This document shows positions 1 through 11,114 of a stretch of 64,000 nucleotides of DNA, in pieces (within the stretch, counting starts at the first letter, position 1; every line of letters begins with the position of its first letter). Under the pieces are notes generated by a model. The model searched no databases. It saw only the letters and a program-made list of their open reading frames with translations, and was not told where the DNA came from. The stretch comes from Tachypleus tridentatus (lineage: Eukaryota > Arthropoda > Merostomata > Xiphosura > Limulidae). The position numbers and the translations under genes were made by a program. The DNA lies in contig NC_134825.1 in NCBI RefSeq assembly GCF_004210375.1, forward strand, positions 43,890,348 to 43,954,347, read 5' to 3'.

Positions 1-165
1 AAAATTTTTTACCGAATGCTTCCAGGACTAAAGATGAAAATTATGTTTTGAGGAAACAAAATGCTTGGAGATTAACAGCAGAAACAAAACGATTAGAATA
101 TTATACAAATTTCTGAAAATAAACTCACTGGGTATCAAGTGTCATAATCGGTTCCCATACACAGC

Positions 166-255
166 ATAAAGTACAGATATTACATAAAGTACAGGTATTA
201 CATAAAGTATAGGTATTACATAAAGCACAGGTATTACATAAAGTACAGGCATTAC
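166..255. repeat. 18-bp tandem repeat, 5 units
   Basis: Five head-to-tail copies of an 18-bp unit, approximately ATAAAGTACAGGTATTAC. In copy B (about 38095-38135) the array is reduced to about one degraded unit, which accounts for most of the early offset change between the copies. Confidence 0.9.
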
Positions 256-289
256 TGTGGTTTACCGTTCTCCCCTTGCTTTCATTCAC

Positions 290-576
290 GACTTCTTGGC
301 TGTTTGTTTTGAATTTCGCGCAAAGCTACACGAGGGCTATCTGCGCTAGCCGTCCCTAATTTAGCAGTGTAAGACTAGAGGGAAATCAGCTAGTCATCAC
401 CACCCACCGCCAACTCTTGGGCTACTCTTTCCCAACGAATAGTGTGATTGACTGTAACATTATAACGCCCCCACGGCTGAAAGGGTTGGCATGTTTGGTG
501 CGACCGGGATTTGAACCCGCGACCCTCGGATTACGAGCCGAACGCCTTAACATGTTTGGCCATGCCGACTTCTTGG
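290..576 (-). mobile_element. tRNA-derived SINE, family A, with target-site duplication
   Basis: The SINE body is 300-566, flanked by perfect 10-bp direct repeats GACTTCTTGG (290-299 and 567-576). On the minus strand it begins with a tRNA-like head. The B-box-like part reads GGGTTCAAATCCC, and the anticodon loop CTCGTAA implies a tRNA-Thr(CGT)-like ancestor. A conserved body follows, with the tail GCTTTGCGCGAAATT at the low-coordinate end. The open frame at 417-608 lies over this element and is not a gene. Confidence 0.93.
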
Positions 577-660
577 TATTAAAAAGTAAATTAGTTTTCT
601 CCCAGTAACACTAATTATTCCAGGAACCGTCAGACTCTCTTTCTGATACGTCAGGTTTTG

Positions 661-790
661 CCTCCCCCCAGTGGCACAGTTGCATGTGTATGGACTTATA
701 CTGCTAAAAACCGGGTTTCGATACCCGTGGTGGGCAGAGCACAGATAGCCTATTGTGTAACTTTGTGCTTAATTACGAACAACAAGAACA
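661..790 (+). mobile_element. tRNA-derived SINE, family B
   Basis: The head reads CCCCAGTGGCACAG, with a B-box-like GGGTTTCGATACCC and then GGTGGGCAGAGCACAGATAGCC and a tail like TAACTTTGTGCTTAATTAC. The same layout recurs in this window at 10503, 12641 and 24063. This is a different tRNA-like head from family A. No clean target-site duplication was found. Confidence 0.85.
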
Positions 791-1640
791 ACGTAAGTTC
801 TTTTGAATAGTAAGTTACTTGAGTAAAACTAAAAATGATTATTAATAAATATTGTTAAAACAAATAAATAATAATGTGTTATTAATCATTATCCTAAGTC
901 TCATTTGTAAGTGACTTATAAGAAACCGACACATTTTTCACTTCACTAACTTAATCTGATTCATATCATGATGATATAAATAACATGCTAACTGCTACTC
1001 TGTCTAGGCAGCCCTGATATTGAGTTAAAGGTTTCACCAGTGTAAGATATCGCTGATTTAGGGCAGTTGACTTGTTTTTTATATACCTTCTTCTTTACTT
1101 TTCGTCGTAGGTTTTCGAATTATGTGAAAGTACATCATCTTCAGAGCTAAGCATATTACGTGTAATATGCTACACAAATTAATTATACAACAATTCTAAA
1201 CTCATTATTGGCTTTTTTCTGTCTTTTTTGTCTTATAACATACATTTTCTCTCCCCAAATACGTTTGCTTCGTTTTATATAATTTCGAGGTTTCTTATTC
1301 GAGCTTTAAAAATCTTGCAATACACAAATGAAAGCGCTCACACAGGTGTAAACCCAATTGTATGTTTCAATAATAATGTGATAACATAACATACAGGTGT
1401 AGACCTAATTGCAATCACAAATAATATGGAACAATATCATTAATGAATAATGACATGAAATATTGTCACATTATTTCACTGGACTGATTTACACGACAAT
1501 AATATTTCTCGCTGTAATAAAACATCATAGGATAGTTTAAACTATTTTTTGTTCCAATTCTTCGCTAAAATGTTGACAAATGAAACTTTTTTGATCTACG
1601 TCATTTCAATTTCAATGTTTTCAGTAATTTTTTGTTTAAG
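791..1640. other. AT-rich stretch, nothing recognised (B: ~38674-39532)
   Basis: No long frame, repeat or RNA signature was recognised. In copy B the GTGTAATATGCTACAC segment near 1160 is altered by a small insertion, and a T run near 38818 is longer. Confidence 0.6.
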
Positions 1641-1890
1641 GATTTTCGCGCAAAACTGTTATACATAAAATGCTATATGAGCATAACTGTTCCTAATTTT
1701 AAAATTTTACAACAGGAAAGGCCCCGCCGCCAACTCTGGAATACTTTTGTTCGACCGAATAAAGGGATTTGATCGTTACTCCTATGACGCCTATCCTGCC
1801 CCAAAGTATGGAATACGTTTCTGTAGCAAAAAGCTGCGAACCATGAACCCTCGGATTTTTGACCCGAGCACGCAAATCAACAGACCACAC
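1641..1890 (-). mobile_element. Diverged SINE, minus strand
   Basis: Starts with the tail-like GATTTTCGCGCAAAACTG, then a body resembling the family A body (CCGCCAACTCTGGAATACTTTTGTT, GGGATTTGATCGTTACTCC). It ends in a different tRNA-like head (CCCTCGGATTTTTGACCCGAGC then ACCACACCC). The minus-strand frame of 63 codons over it is not a gene: copy B has small indels that change its start and end. Confidence 0.7.
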
Positions 1891-3579
1891 CCGATTCTTT
1901 ATTTGGTAAGTGTGTGAAAGGTGTTGGGTGTGAAAATGTTCTTTGAGGATCTAATTATCGTTATAAATGTTCACGTTCATTATGGTTGCACGCTGCATGA
2001 TCACGTTCACTAAGTAAAAATAATTAATTACATAGCCGAAATAGAACAATAGTTCATTAATCTGAAACTATGATAAAAAAAAAACGAGATAGCTGTTCGA
2101 CATTACGAAGCTGACAATAGATATATATATAGATCTTTTACCTGAGCTTTCATTCTTCTCGTAAACTGGAACTACGTTTTATTAGTATTCTCTTCACTTT
2201 CATACTATGAGTAAGAGCCTTAGACAAATAATGAGGAGACAGATAAGCACACGTGGGCAAGTTGTAATCTTGTTACTTAACTTAATTAAATAACAAATTT
2301 ATTTGTTATCTTGTATCTCTGTGGAAACGCCGTGGGTTGTATAAACATAGCTTAAACTTTACGTAACTGCATTATTTACAAACACACTTTCATTTATACT
2401 GTTGTATCTAATTTTTGTTAAACTTACAGCCAGGCTATTTCTTTCCCAAATGTAAATTTAATTAACAGTTGAATAATGCTTAGTGTAATATCAAACAAAA
2501 ACAAGTCCTAGTTGTTTTGTATATTTGGAATACTTGCATGCGAGGAATAAACAGAAGGCTTTATACACAGATTAACATAAGCAAGCTATTTAATTACAAT
2601 AAGTAACCATACTTATATTACTTTATACATTCGTAATGTTTGCGTTGTATTGGCTGTAAGTAATAAATTATTAAAATAGACTATGTTCCACACACATAAC
2701 ATGTTCATGTTTCTAAAGAAAATATTTATGACAAATGATTCTCACAAGTTCATCACACACAAGTTCAATTAGTTCATTACAATGTTTTTATACGACTCTA
2801 CTCAAAACTTGCGACGTGTCATGAAAAATGAATACTATAGTAAATATTTACACAGATTAATGGAGTTTCACGTGAAACCATTAAAACACCATGGCAACCC
2901 AGACACACACACAAAAAAAACAACACCTGAACTGATGATGCTAGTAGCCTTCTGCTGTTAGATATTCAAAGTAAGCATGCCACGTTTGTTGAAATTCCTC
3001 TCCTGAACCTTAAATATCAAGTTATTAAGTTTTAAAAAGTAAACTTTGAAAAAAACTCATGTTCGATTCTTATTGTGTTTGGTTCACTTCTAATGTAGCT
3101 TTTCATTATCATTATTTTCATTAAACAAACCATTAAAAAACTGTTCTTTCAAAAATGATGGTGTTTCCAATTATTTATACATATTTATTAGAGTAGCAGA
3201 TAGGTTATTTTCACTTAATGAGAAATAAGTAGTGTCTTAACATCAAAATGGTTCCGTGGTTCTGATTGTTAACACCAGAGGAGTGCATTGTTGTAGCTCT
3301 AGCTCCCTCGAGTGTTAGAAAATAAATATATATTTTTATTGGAGTATATTTAGGCACTTTAGTACAACATCTAGAGGATTTGTTAACAGGATGTGCCCAA
3401 CTGTGAACTATGTATACTTCTGGCCTTAGGCGGTAACTCATGGTCAGAGATAGTGCAGGTGTGTATCTCTCTGTGTGTGGCCAGTAAATAGACTAAATAA
3501 GTCGTTCATTACTTTTCACAATGGATGATGTACTAGAAACAGACGCACAAGAGATATGCTCCCTCCCTTGAATAATAAG
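1891..3579. other. AT-rich stretch, nothing recognised (B: ~39785-41474)
   Basis: Contains a short (AC)n/A-run near 2907-2922 that differs in length between copies, but no recognised gene or element. A 76-codon minus-strand frame at 3211-3441 is identical in copy B (41105-41335). I could not link it to a protein family or find matching splice signals. Confidence 0.5.
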
Positions 3580-3885
3580 TCTAATCTACTGTCTAATACA
3601 GTATTCTAGCATAAGACTCGTCTACTGCTTGGGTGATATGGTATACTGGTATCAAACTAATTTACTGTCTGCAAGATATGGTATTCTGGTACAAGTCTGG
3701 TCTACTATATGGGTGATATGGTATTCTGGTATAAGTCTGGTCTACTATATGGGTGATATGGTATTCTAGTATAAGACTCGTCTACTATCTGTGTGATACA
3801 GTATTCTAATATAAGTCAGGTCTACTGTCTGGGTGATATGACATTCAGGTACAAGCCCACTGACTGGATGATATAGTATTCTGAC
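3580..3885. repeat. 40-bp minisatellite, ~7-8 diverged units
   Basis: Head-to-tail units of about 40 bp of the form GGTCTACTATATGGGTGATA followed by TGGTATTCTGGTATAAGTCT. The central units are closest to each other and the ends are degenerate. Confidence 0.88.
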
Positions 3886-5529
3886 TTGATGTTATAAAAC
3901 ATTTAAAATACAGAACAAATTATAAATCTTTAATATGTTACTACATACACTGTAATTATTCACTCAAGTATAAATACCTTAATAATTACTTATGTATAAT
4001 CCTGTGGCTATGTAACTCATTAGAATGAAATAATTATATATAATTTTTAAAAATGCAGCGTATTTTGTTTAATTTTTTTAAATTTTAATGTGTTTTGTTT
4101 TAGCTTTTAAAAATTATGGTTATAATATAACCATAAGTGAAACGTTCATTAACATTTACAGAGGTCAAAATATTAATTAAAAACATTTAATGACCTAACG
4201 AAAGTACTATTTAGTGATAAAATAATCAACTATGTTTGCAGCATCTCCTAATGATAAAAATGCTCACTATTCTGTTACAACGTAACCTGATGATGACATC
4301 ATGAACTAAATTATTACGAGATCTTTTTCGGTGTAACACTCAAAGGTTCACTGACATCATATGTCATAAGATTAATTTGATGGCATTAGTTAATTGTCGA
4401 TAACACTTGTACACGTAAAGCGCTTTTCTGATGTCACCAGCTTTTTTTCTGTAGCGTGTTACGCTGTTACCAGAATAATCACCCAAAGAGGACAAACGTG
4501 TTTCTCTTTTTTTTTTTCGGTAGGAGGAAGGATTTTTTAACAAGACGGGCCATAGAAACAAAACTGCTAGTAACACAATCAACCTTCTTTCCTAGTCAAA
4601 CTATATTTTCACAGTCTATGAGTCAGTCTAACATTACAGACGATCAGTGTCCCACGTGAAAATGAAATACAACAGAATTGATATCATTTGTGTCATTACC
4701 AAAAAACTTTAGAATGCAAGCTTGTAAATCTTCTATCACGACAATCGATAATTTATTAAATTATACGACTTGTAACTGTGTATTAGGGACCTTTATCAAA
4801 GTCAAACTAGGGTTAATTCAGATTAGATGTAGCGCGCATAGAATAATAATGATAAGTGATTATTAAGGTAAACAACCAAAACGTGCACAGTGTTTAATTA
4901 CATGTGGTATAATTATATCACTTTTATATGACCTAAATTTATCGAACATGATTTAGAACTATTATTACACTTGACTAAGTATCATACGTCTTAAGCTTGT
5001 GGCCATTTAAAGAGCAAAATGTATTTTACGTTCTAAAGTTAACAAATTACTAACTTCATCATAAATTTTCAGTACATATCGATTTTGTATATCTAAATAA
5101 AAGAAAAGCTACTCAATGAATGGGTTTGTTGCACTGTGCCAACCGCGGGTGTCTAACCCCTATTTTTGGGGTCATAAGTCCTAAAATTTATCTCTGAGCC
5201 ATCGAGAAAAAAAATAAAAAATATTGTATACAGAAAATATTTTATCTTTGTTCACAGTATAAGGTCGTATTTCGAAAACATTTTAAGTCATTATTTTATC
5301 TTTTTCACAACATATAATCATATTTCGAAAACTTAAAAGACCTAATAATTGTTGTATGGAGTTTAAGATTTAAATATTTTCTTAGTTTTCATATCATATT
5401 ATAAATTAATTTTCTTTAATTAAGTTTCACTTTCTTCAAAAAATAAATTTTACGCAAATCATCACAAGTGTAGGAAGTAGTTTTGAGTTTTCGCTGATAA
5501 ATCAACATAATTTGTTGGATTAATTTGTG
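3886..5529. other. AT-rich stretch, nothing recognised (B: ~41781-43425)
   Basis: Long A/T runs and short frames only. Overlapping 60-70 codon frames at 4364-4866 occur on both strands, lack codon bias and recur in B. I see no exon structure. Confidence 0.5.
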
Positions 5530-5740
5530 AGCTGGGAGTGGTACTGGGCTTAGCGTGCTCGAATCATAAATCCGAGGGCTCACGGACCTCAGCCCGTTAC
5601 CGCACAACGAACCTCGGACCTTTCATCCGTGGATGAGCTCTAACGGTAAAGATGAAATCCTACTACCCGGATACACAAGAGTAACCCAATCATTGGAGAT
5701 AGACAGTGGTCACTAGTTGCCTTCGTTCTATTGTACCAGT
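5530..5740 (+). mobile_element. Old SINE-like sequence
   Basis: A tRNA-like head (GGGCTTAGCGTGCTCGAATC, AAATCCGAGGGC) is followed by a worn family-A-like body (CACAAGAGTAACCCAATC ... CACTAGTTGCCTTC). Strongly diverged; edges approximate. Confidence 0.55.
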
Positions 5741-5784
5741 TCAAAATTAACAACAACTATGTGCAGATAATCCTTTATGGAATT

Positions 5785-5955
5785 TTGTTTTCAGGTATCC
5801 GAGCAAAGGTTTTGAAGGACCACCTGCAGTAGTCGTCCTTAAATGACAGTCTAGAGAGAAAGCAGATGGTCAACAGCACCCACCGTCAATCCTTGTCTAG
5901 CCAAATAGTCAGATGTAACCGTCAATCTTAAGAAGCACCACGGCCTGAAAGTGCA
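5785..5955 (-). mobile_element. Old SINE fragment, family A-like, minus strand
   Basis: Recognisable pieces in order are GACAGTCTAGAGAGAAAGCAG, CAGCACCCACCGTCAATCC, AAATAGTCAGATGTAACCG and CACGGCCTGAAAG. These match the family A body on the minus strand with heavy decay and no tRNA-like head. It faces the SINE-like sequence at 5530-5740. Confidence 0.6.
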
Positions 5956-5966
5956 GATAACAAGTG

Positions 5967-5982
5967 TATATATATATATATA
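5967..5982. repeat. (TA)8 microsatellite
   Basis: Eight TA units, followed by CATATACATACATG. Copy B (43863-43880) has nine, an allele-like length difference. Confidence 0.9.
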
Positions 5983-7050
5983 CATATACATACATGTTTG
6001 TTTGTGAATGTGTTTGCGGTAACGGAATGCAAACGATTCAGCTCACATATTCATGGTCTGACTCTGTAACCATAGAGCCAAAGTATGCCCCATATAACAA
6101 CGTACAGTGTTGTTATAACAAAGTGCATCAGTATTTTCACCTGCTTCCCAAACCTAGGACTTTTATCTGAAATAAAACGTTCATTTTTCATATTCTCTAT
6201 CTATTTATTTATTTTCTTGTGCTACCAGTTAGCTATCATTTACAATACTTTTAGTTATTTTCATGACGTGTATTTTTGAACAAAATGTATGTGTAGCGCC
6301 ATCTACGCTGTTCATAAAAAGCATTTCCAAAACATTCTCAGTTGAAACATTGAAGTTTTGTGCGTTTTAACACGTTGAACTACCATATTCTAACCCCACT
6401 TTATAGACTAATAAAACCCTACCTATGAGACGAGCTTTTATGAGATTACAACACATCAAAAGTCTAGGATAACAGACAAGTAGCAGAGTTGGCTTCTCTC
6501 TTCAAGACCCATCTGTGGAAAAAAGGTAACGGGCGATGACAGGACCACGCGATCGTTTCCGGTAGAACAAACCCTTGAGTATCGGGGAAAGGACTGTAAT
6601 TTCGGTTTTATTTCACTTATAAACTCAGCGCCTAACTTTCTACGACGCATCATGTTTTAACTAATCTTTCTTACAACGTTTCATTTTATGAGGTACGACG
6701 AATTTCACAGGCCTGTCTTTATACGCACGTATTTTTAAGTCATTAATAAATTCTTGGATGTATATACACAAACACACGCCGCTTAAGCACCAGCGTCTTT
6801 CTGTAGTCATTTGCTACGAGTTTTAGTGAGGTCGGTATCTGTATGTAACATACGGGCACTTTGCTGCAATGAAGTGAAACGTGTCACGCTCTCACGACAC
6901 TTGTATAGGAAAAACATATACATCAAACAGCATTTTATACCAATTGCACAGAAATACCTTGGTCGTTGTATAAAACACTACACATATCAGAAATAATGGC
7001 TTAGAAGCTTACAATGCACACCTGAGAAAAACAAAACATTAACACAATTT
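5983..7050. other. Stretch without recognised gene (B: ~43881-44948)
   Basis: Holds a GC-richer patch at 6450-6660. On its minus strand a pyrimidine tract ending in CCACAG precedes ATGGGTCTTGAAGAG and 18 codons to a stop; this is acceptor-like but unsupported. The longer minus-strand frame there (65 codons) is broken in copy B by a one-base change in the A-run near 44415, so it is not a continuous coding region. Confidence 0.4.
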
Positions 7051-7178
7051 AACTAGGTATAGTGAAACTAGTGGCATGAAGTGTAACATGCTATAATAAA
7101 TCTAGAGACGAAGATGTATAAACTAAATAGTGTTGGTCTTCTAGTTATAGTAAACTGTGTCATGCTATAATAAAGATA
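7051..7178. repeat. Diverged ~70-bp tandem repeat, left part
   Basis: Units share TCTAGTTATAGTAAAC...ATGCTATAATAAA...GATGTATAAA...TGTTG. The array continues at 8911-9188 on the far side of the Tc1-like element, which therefore inserted into an existing tandem repeat. Confidence 0.65.
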
Positions 7179-7180
7179 TA

Positions 7181-8908
7181 CAGTGTCTTACAAAAATATT
7201 CACCTTTTATAGTGTCCACATTTTGTTGCCATCTGGCCTTGAAATCATGAAACTTTCAACTTGAACTTTACGTTTAGAACATACACAATCTACTCCTAAC
7301 TGAGAAAGTTAAAAAAAATTATAGTAAGAAGTAAATTTCAAAGAAAATTAAAATATTCTCAAATGAATAATTATATTCTACCCTTTATTCTATATAAAGG
7401 TAGTATGTGTAGGTATATTCTACCTACAAAATCTACTCTAACTGAGAAAGTTAAAAAAAAATTATAATAAGAAATAAATTTTCAAAGAAAATTAAAATAT
7501 TCTTAAATGAATAAGTATATTCTACCCTTTTGCTACGGAAACCCTACACCAGTTCAGGTGCAAAAAAAAAAGATTAGTTTCAGAAGTCACAAAATTAGTG
7601 CAGTGGTCTTCGTCAGTGTGTAATTAAAGTGGTTTAGCTTGACTCAGAGTAAATGAACCTGTTAAAGCTACAACTCACATAGTGATACAACAGATCAACC
7701 ATGAAGGTGCTTTCCAAACGAGTCAGGGATAAAATTGTAGAGAAGCACAGATCAGGAGAAGGTTACAAGAAAGTTTCAAAATCACTGATTATCCCTTTGA
7801 GTACTGTGAAGTCCATAATTAAGAAAAGGAATGCGCTTCATATTACCCAGTCACTAACCAGATCACGCCGCTATTTCAAACTAAGGAGTCAGTCAAGCAG
7901 AAAATTGGTTAAGAATGCCACTGTAGAGACAACAGTGACTTTACAAAGTTCCTTGTCTCGGATGAGAGTTAGTCTTCATACATCGACAGTATCCTGATTC
8001 CTACACAAAGTTGGTTTGCATGGGTGAGTGACAAGAAATAAACCATTACTATAAAATAATCATCTTAAATCTCGTATGGAATTTCCAACAAAGCATTTAA
8101 ACAAAGCGGAAGGTTTTGCGGTCAGACGAGACAAAGATTGAGCTCTTTGGTCTACATTCAATGTGTCATGTCTGACGCAAGCCTAACACAGCACATTACC
8201 AAGTCAACACTATCTCAACTGTCAAACATGGTGGTGGTAATATCACGTTATGGGGATGCTCCTTATCAGCAGAGATTAACTAGGAAGCTTGTCAAAATTA
8301 AGGGGAAGATGGATGGTGGAAAACACAGGTGAATCCTAGAAGAAAACCTGCTTGAGTCAGCCAAGAACCTAAATCTGGGTTGAAAATTCATATTTTAGTA
8401 GGACAATGACCCGAAGCATGAGGCTTAAGCCACACTGGAGTGGTTTCAAAAGAAGAAAGTGAATATTTTGGAGTGATCCTGTCAAAGTCCTTATTTGAAT
8501 CCAATGTTAAACCTATGACGAGACTTGAGGATTGCAGTTTATCAACAGTACCCAACGAACTTGTCAGAATTGGAGCAATGTTACTAGGAAGAATGAACAA
8601 ACATTACACAATGCTATTAAGCAACGCTGGCAGAGATCTATCCAAAATAATCACAGTAATAATTGCTAACAAAGATGCTTTCACCAAGTACTGACTTAGG
8701 GACTAAACACTCATTCAATCAGCAAATTAATTTATATGTTGTCTTTATAAGTTTTGTTGACATTTAACATTCTTCACAAACAACAGTGTTAAGTTTGATC
8801 ATTAGAGTTTTGAATAAAAACAAGTTTATTTAAAAAATTCTTTACGTTATTTGTATTTCATCAAAATTCAACGTTACTGGTAGGGGTGAATACTTTTGCA
8901 AGGCACTA
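7181..8908 (+). mobile_element. Tc1-like DNA transposon, inactive
   Basis: A complete but dead element of about 1.73 kb. The left end reads CAGTGTCTTACAAAAATATT and the complement of the right end reads TAGTGCCTTGCAAAAGTATT, both followed by CACC: an inverted pair with few mismatches. TA dinucleotides flank it (7179-7180 and 8909-8910), the target duplication expected of Tc1/mariner elements. The transposase remnant is at 7701-8694. The 5' untranslated part holds an imperfect internal duplication (7280-7385 against 7430-7527, both CTGAGAAAGTTAAAAAAA... followed by AGTAAATTTCAAAGAAAATT-like sequence). The same insertion is in copy B, so it predates the A/B split. Confidence 0.93.
7701..8694 (+). 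pseudogene. Tc1-like transposase pseudogene
   Basis: The start MKVLSKRVRDKIVEKHRSGE and following KVSKSLIIPLSTVKSIIKKR match the paired helix-turn-helix DNA-binding region of Tc1 transposases. The frame stops at TGA 7995-7997 after 98 codons, where copy B has TGG. Later catalytic-domain pieces are readable in shifted frames: RSDETKIELFGLH (~8121-8158, first catalytic Asp), [12 protein letters not shown] (~8221-8260), DNDPKH (~8403-8420, second Asp), PYLNP (~8489-8503) and the typical end KDAFTKY before TGA 8692-8694. The third acidic residue is lost: after NP the codons read M-L-N-L-stop where the family has an acidic residue and W. Several frameshifts plus this loss make it non-functional. 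Intact relatives are about 340 residues, which fits the span. Confidence 0.93.
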
Positions 8909-8910
8909 TA

Positions 8911-9188
8911 GATATATACAGATATATAAAAGCAGCGTTTATCTTCCTGTTATAGAAACCTAACGAAATGAACTGTGGTGCGCTATAATAAATTTATAGA
9001 TAAATATATGCCAAAAACGCTGTTGATTTTGGAGTTATAGCAAACCTAACAATATCAGTTATACCATGTTAGAATACGCTATAGATGAGAATATGTAAAA
9101 CACTGTTGATTCTCTAGTTATAATATACCTAATAATATGAACTGTTGGTTTCTCTAGTCACAGTAAATATTACAATCATGCTATACTC
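8911..9188. repeat. Diverged ~70-bp tandem repeat, right part
   Basis: Continues the array of 7051-7178 beyond the Tc1-like element. About four units share GTTATAG(C/A)AAACCTAAC, GCTATAATAAAT and CTGTTGATT. Confidence 0.65.
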
Positions 9189-9555
9189 GCATTTCGTTTT
9201 CTCTTTGTTTATGTACATCAACTTTATCTGTGTTGTACCTTTATTTCTATCAGGAAATAGCTCATAACAACATAAACATCAACAATTATTTAATACTTGC
9301 AATCAACAACACGTAGATATAGAAATATATATTTAGTTTCTCACTCGCAGCATATTGCTTTCTCTCTGCGCCTCTTTCTATTTTATCGGTTTCTCTCTCA
9401 CATCTCACCTGGTTTTCCTTTCTTTTTTCTCCGCTTTCTTTCTTTGAACTCCTGTCTTTATATTCTTTTCTCAAACACAAAGTGAACTGTTCCATTTGTG
9501 TTTAACTTTCTGCTTATTTAAGGTATATCTGATTGTAAGGTTTAATAAATGCAGA
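9189..9555. other. Stretch with a pyrimidine-rich tract (B: ~47093-47459)
   Basis: 9355-9460 is a TTTCTCTC/CTTTCTTT-type pyrimidine-rich tract. Frames on both strands over it are low-complexity and not considered genes. Confidence 0.5.
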
Positions 9556-9620
9556 TATTAGGGGACGGCTGGTATATACAGCCCTCGTGCAGCTTTGCAC
9601 CAAATTCCAAACAAACCAAA
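9556..9620 (+). mobile_element. SINE family A 3' end fragment
   Basis: Only the tail is kept: ATTAGGGGACGGCTGG...ACAGCCCTCGTGCAGCTTTGC..AAATTCCAAACAAACC. A 5'-truncated insertion or deletion remnant. Confidence 0.75.
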
Positions 9621-9989
9621 ATAATTATTTCAAGGAAAACGTCATCAACTATACTTAAGCAATAAAAGCAGCACAGTAAAATAGCAGTGAATAAATAAAT
9701 GTGTTGAACATTTTGCAAAGAATACAAAAGTTTATAATCAGTTACACCAATTACTTACATTTCTTTTAGTGAAAAACAAAGTCGCTCACAGCTTACAAAA
9801 TTTTGTCCTCAATATATGTAGTACGTTTTCATAAACAAAAGCGTACTTCAAAAAGCATAATGGATTTTGTTTAAATAATTTAATTTGTGAAATACTGAAA
9901 AGTATATTTATTTATACTTGTTAAACGTATTCTAATCTTTTATTTCTGTAGATTGTCTCCAGTTTACCTAATATGTATCCTTCACAGTA

Positions 9990-10250
9990 GGCCCAGCATG
10001 GCTAGGTGGGTAGGGCGCTAGGCTCGTAATCAGAGGGTGGTGGGTTCGATTTCCCGTCGCACCAAACATGCTCGCCATTTCAGCTCTGGTTACGTTATAA
10101 TGTGATAGTTAATCGTACTATTTGTTAGTATAAGAGTAGGCAATGGGTGGTGATAACTAGCTGACTTTCTTCTCGTCTTATGCTACTAAATTAAGGACGG
10201 CTAACGTAGATAGCTTTAATGTAGCTTTGCGCGAAATTAAAATAAACAAC
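9990..10250 (+). mobile_element. SINE family A, near full length
   Basis: Head GGCCCAGCATGGCTAGGTGG, anticodon-arm CTCGTAATCAGAGGG, B-box-like GGGTTCGATTTCC, then CACCAAACATGCTCGCC, a body with several small deletions (the PuPuCCCAAGAGTTGGCGG block is missing) and tail GTAGCTTTGCGCGAAATTAA. Confidence 0.88.
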
Positions 10251-10502
10251 TCTTATAACTTTGCTGCATTAATCCCTCAGTGGTATCTGGACTTTCATAA
10301 ATATATCATTTAGTGTTGATAAAAGTAACTAATACTGTCGACCTAGTATATTTTTCATTTAAATAAATTTGACATCTGTTGATTAAAACTTAATTTTTAA
10401 GTGGTTAGTACAACTGATTTTTTTTAATTTAAGGAAAATTAATTTGCAAGTTAAAATTAACGCCATTTGTTAGGTTATGATTTTCTTTTATGGTTTGGTA
10501 GA

Positions 10503-10608
10503 TCTTAAACACTAAGCTACTCGATGGGCTATCTGTGTTCTGCTCACCACGAGTATCGAAACCTGATCTTTATCTTTATAAGCTGTAGGCTTACCACAGG
10601 GCCACTGG
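10503..10608 (-). mobile_element. SINE family B, minus strand
   Basis: Reads, in reverse, the family B tail (AAGCTACTCGATGGGCTATC), CACCACGAGTATCGAAACC (complement of the B-box-like region) and CCACAGGGCCACTGG. Worn. Confidence 0.75.
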
Positions 10609-10668
10609 ATGTTTTCTTTGGAAAGTACTCTATATAGTCTTGTTTAAGAGGTAATACATCAAGAAGGT

Positions 10669-11114
10669 GGTTGGTTAATATCAGCAGAAAGTCCTGTGAT
10701 TTGTTAGTTTCAGCAGAAAGTTCTGTAGCTTAATATCAGGAGGAAACCGTGTAGTTCTTAATATCACGTGGAGGTCCTGTGGTTTGTTAACATCAGCTGG
10801 AAGTTCTGTAGTTTAATATCAGCAGGAAGTTCTGTAGTTTAATATCAGCAGGAAGTTCTGTGACTATTTAATAGTATCTAGAAGCCTATGGTTTATTAAT
10901 ATCATCTAGAAGCCTGTGGTTGGTTAATGTAATATGGAAGTTCTGTAGTTTTAATATTATCTGAAGTTCCTGTGGTTGTTTAGTATCATATGGAAGTCCT
11001 GTAGTTTTAATATCATCTGGAGGTCCTGTGGGTAGTTAGTATCAGCTAGAAGTTCTGTGGTTGTCTAATATCATCTGGAAATCCTGTGGTTGGTTAATAT
11101 CAGCAGGTAGTCTT
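10669..11114. repeat. 26-29-bp minisatellite, ~16 units
   Basis: Units of the form GGTTAATATCAGCAGGAAG followed by TCCTGTGGTT, with variant lengths. Copy A carries one more TTCTGTAGTTTAATATCAGC-type unit (26 bp, near 10805-10860) than copy B. Confidence 0.9.

Noticed and set aside
417..608. 63-codon frame as a gene.
   Set aside because: Lies over the minus-strand SINE with target-site duplications at 290-576.
6456..6653. 65-codon minus-strand frame with an acceptor-like CCACAG before ATGGGTCTTGAAGAG.
   Set aside because: Frame is shifted in copy B by an A-run change; the 18-codon exon alternative is too short to support.
8388..8694. Separate small genes in the transposon's 3' half.
   Set aside because: They are out-of-frame shadows and fragments of the decayed Tc1-like transposase.
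9286..9495. Charged 69-codon minus-strand frame (KESGEKRKENQVRCERETDK).
   Set aside because: Low-complexity product of a pyrimidine-rich tract; a frame also exists on the other strand.
9990..10070. Possible functional tRNA gene (tRNA-Thr-like head).
   Set aside because: Continues into the SINE body and tail and the arms are mismatched; all tRNA-like heads in the window belong to SINEs.
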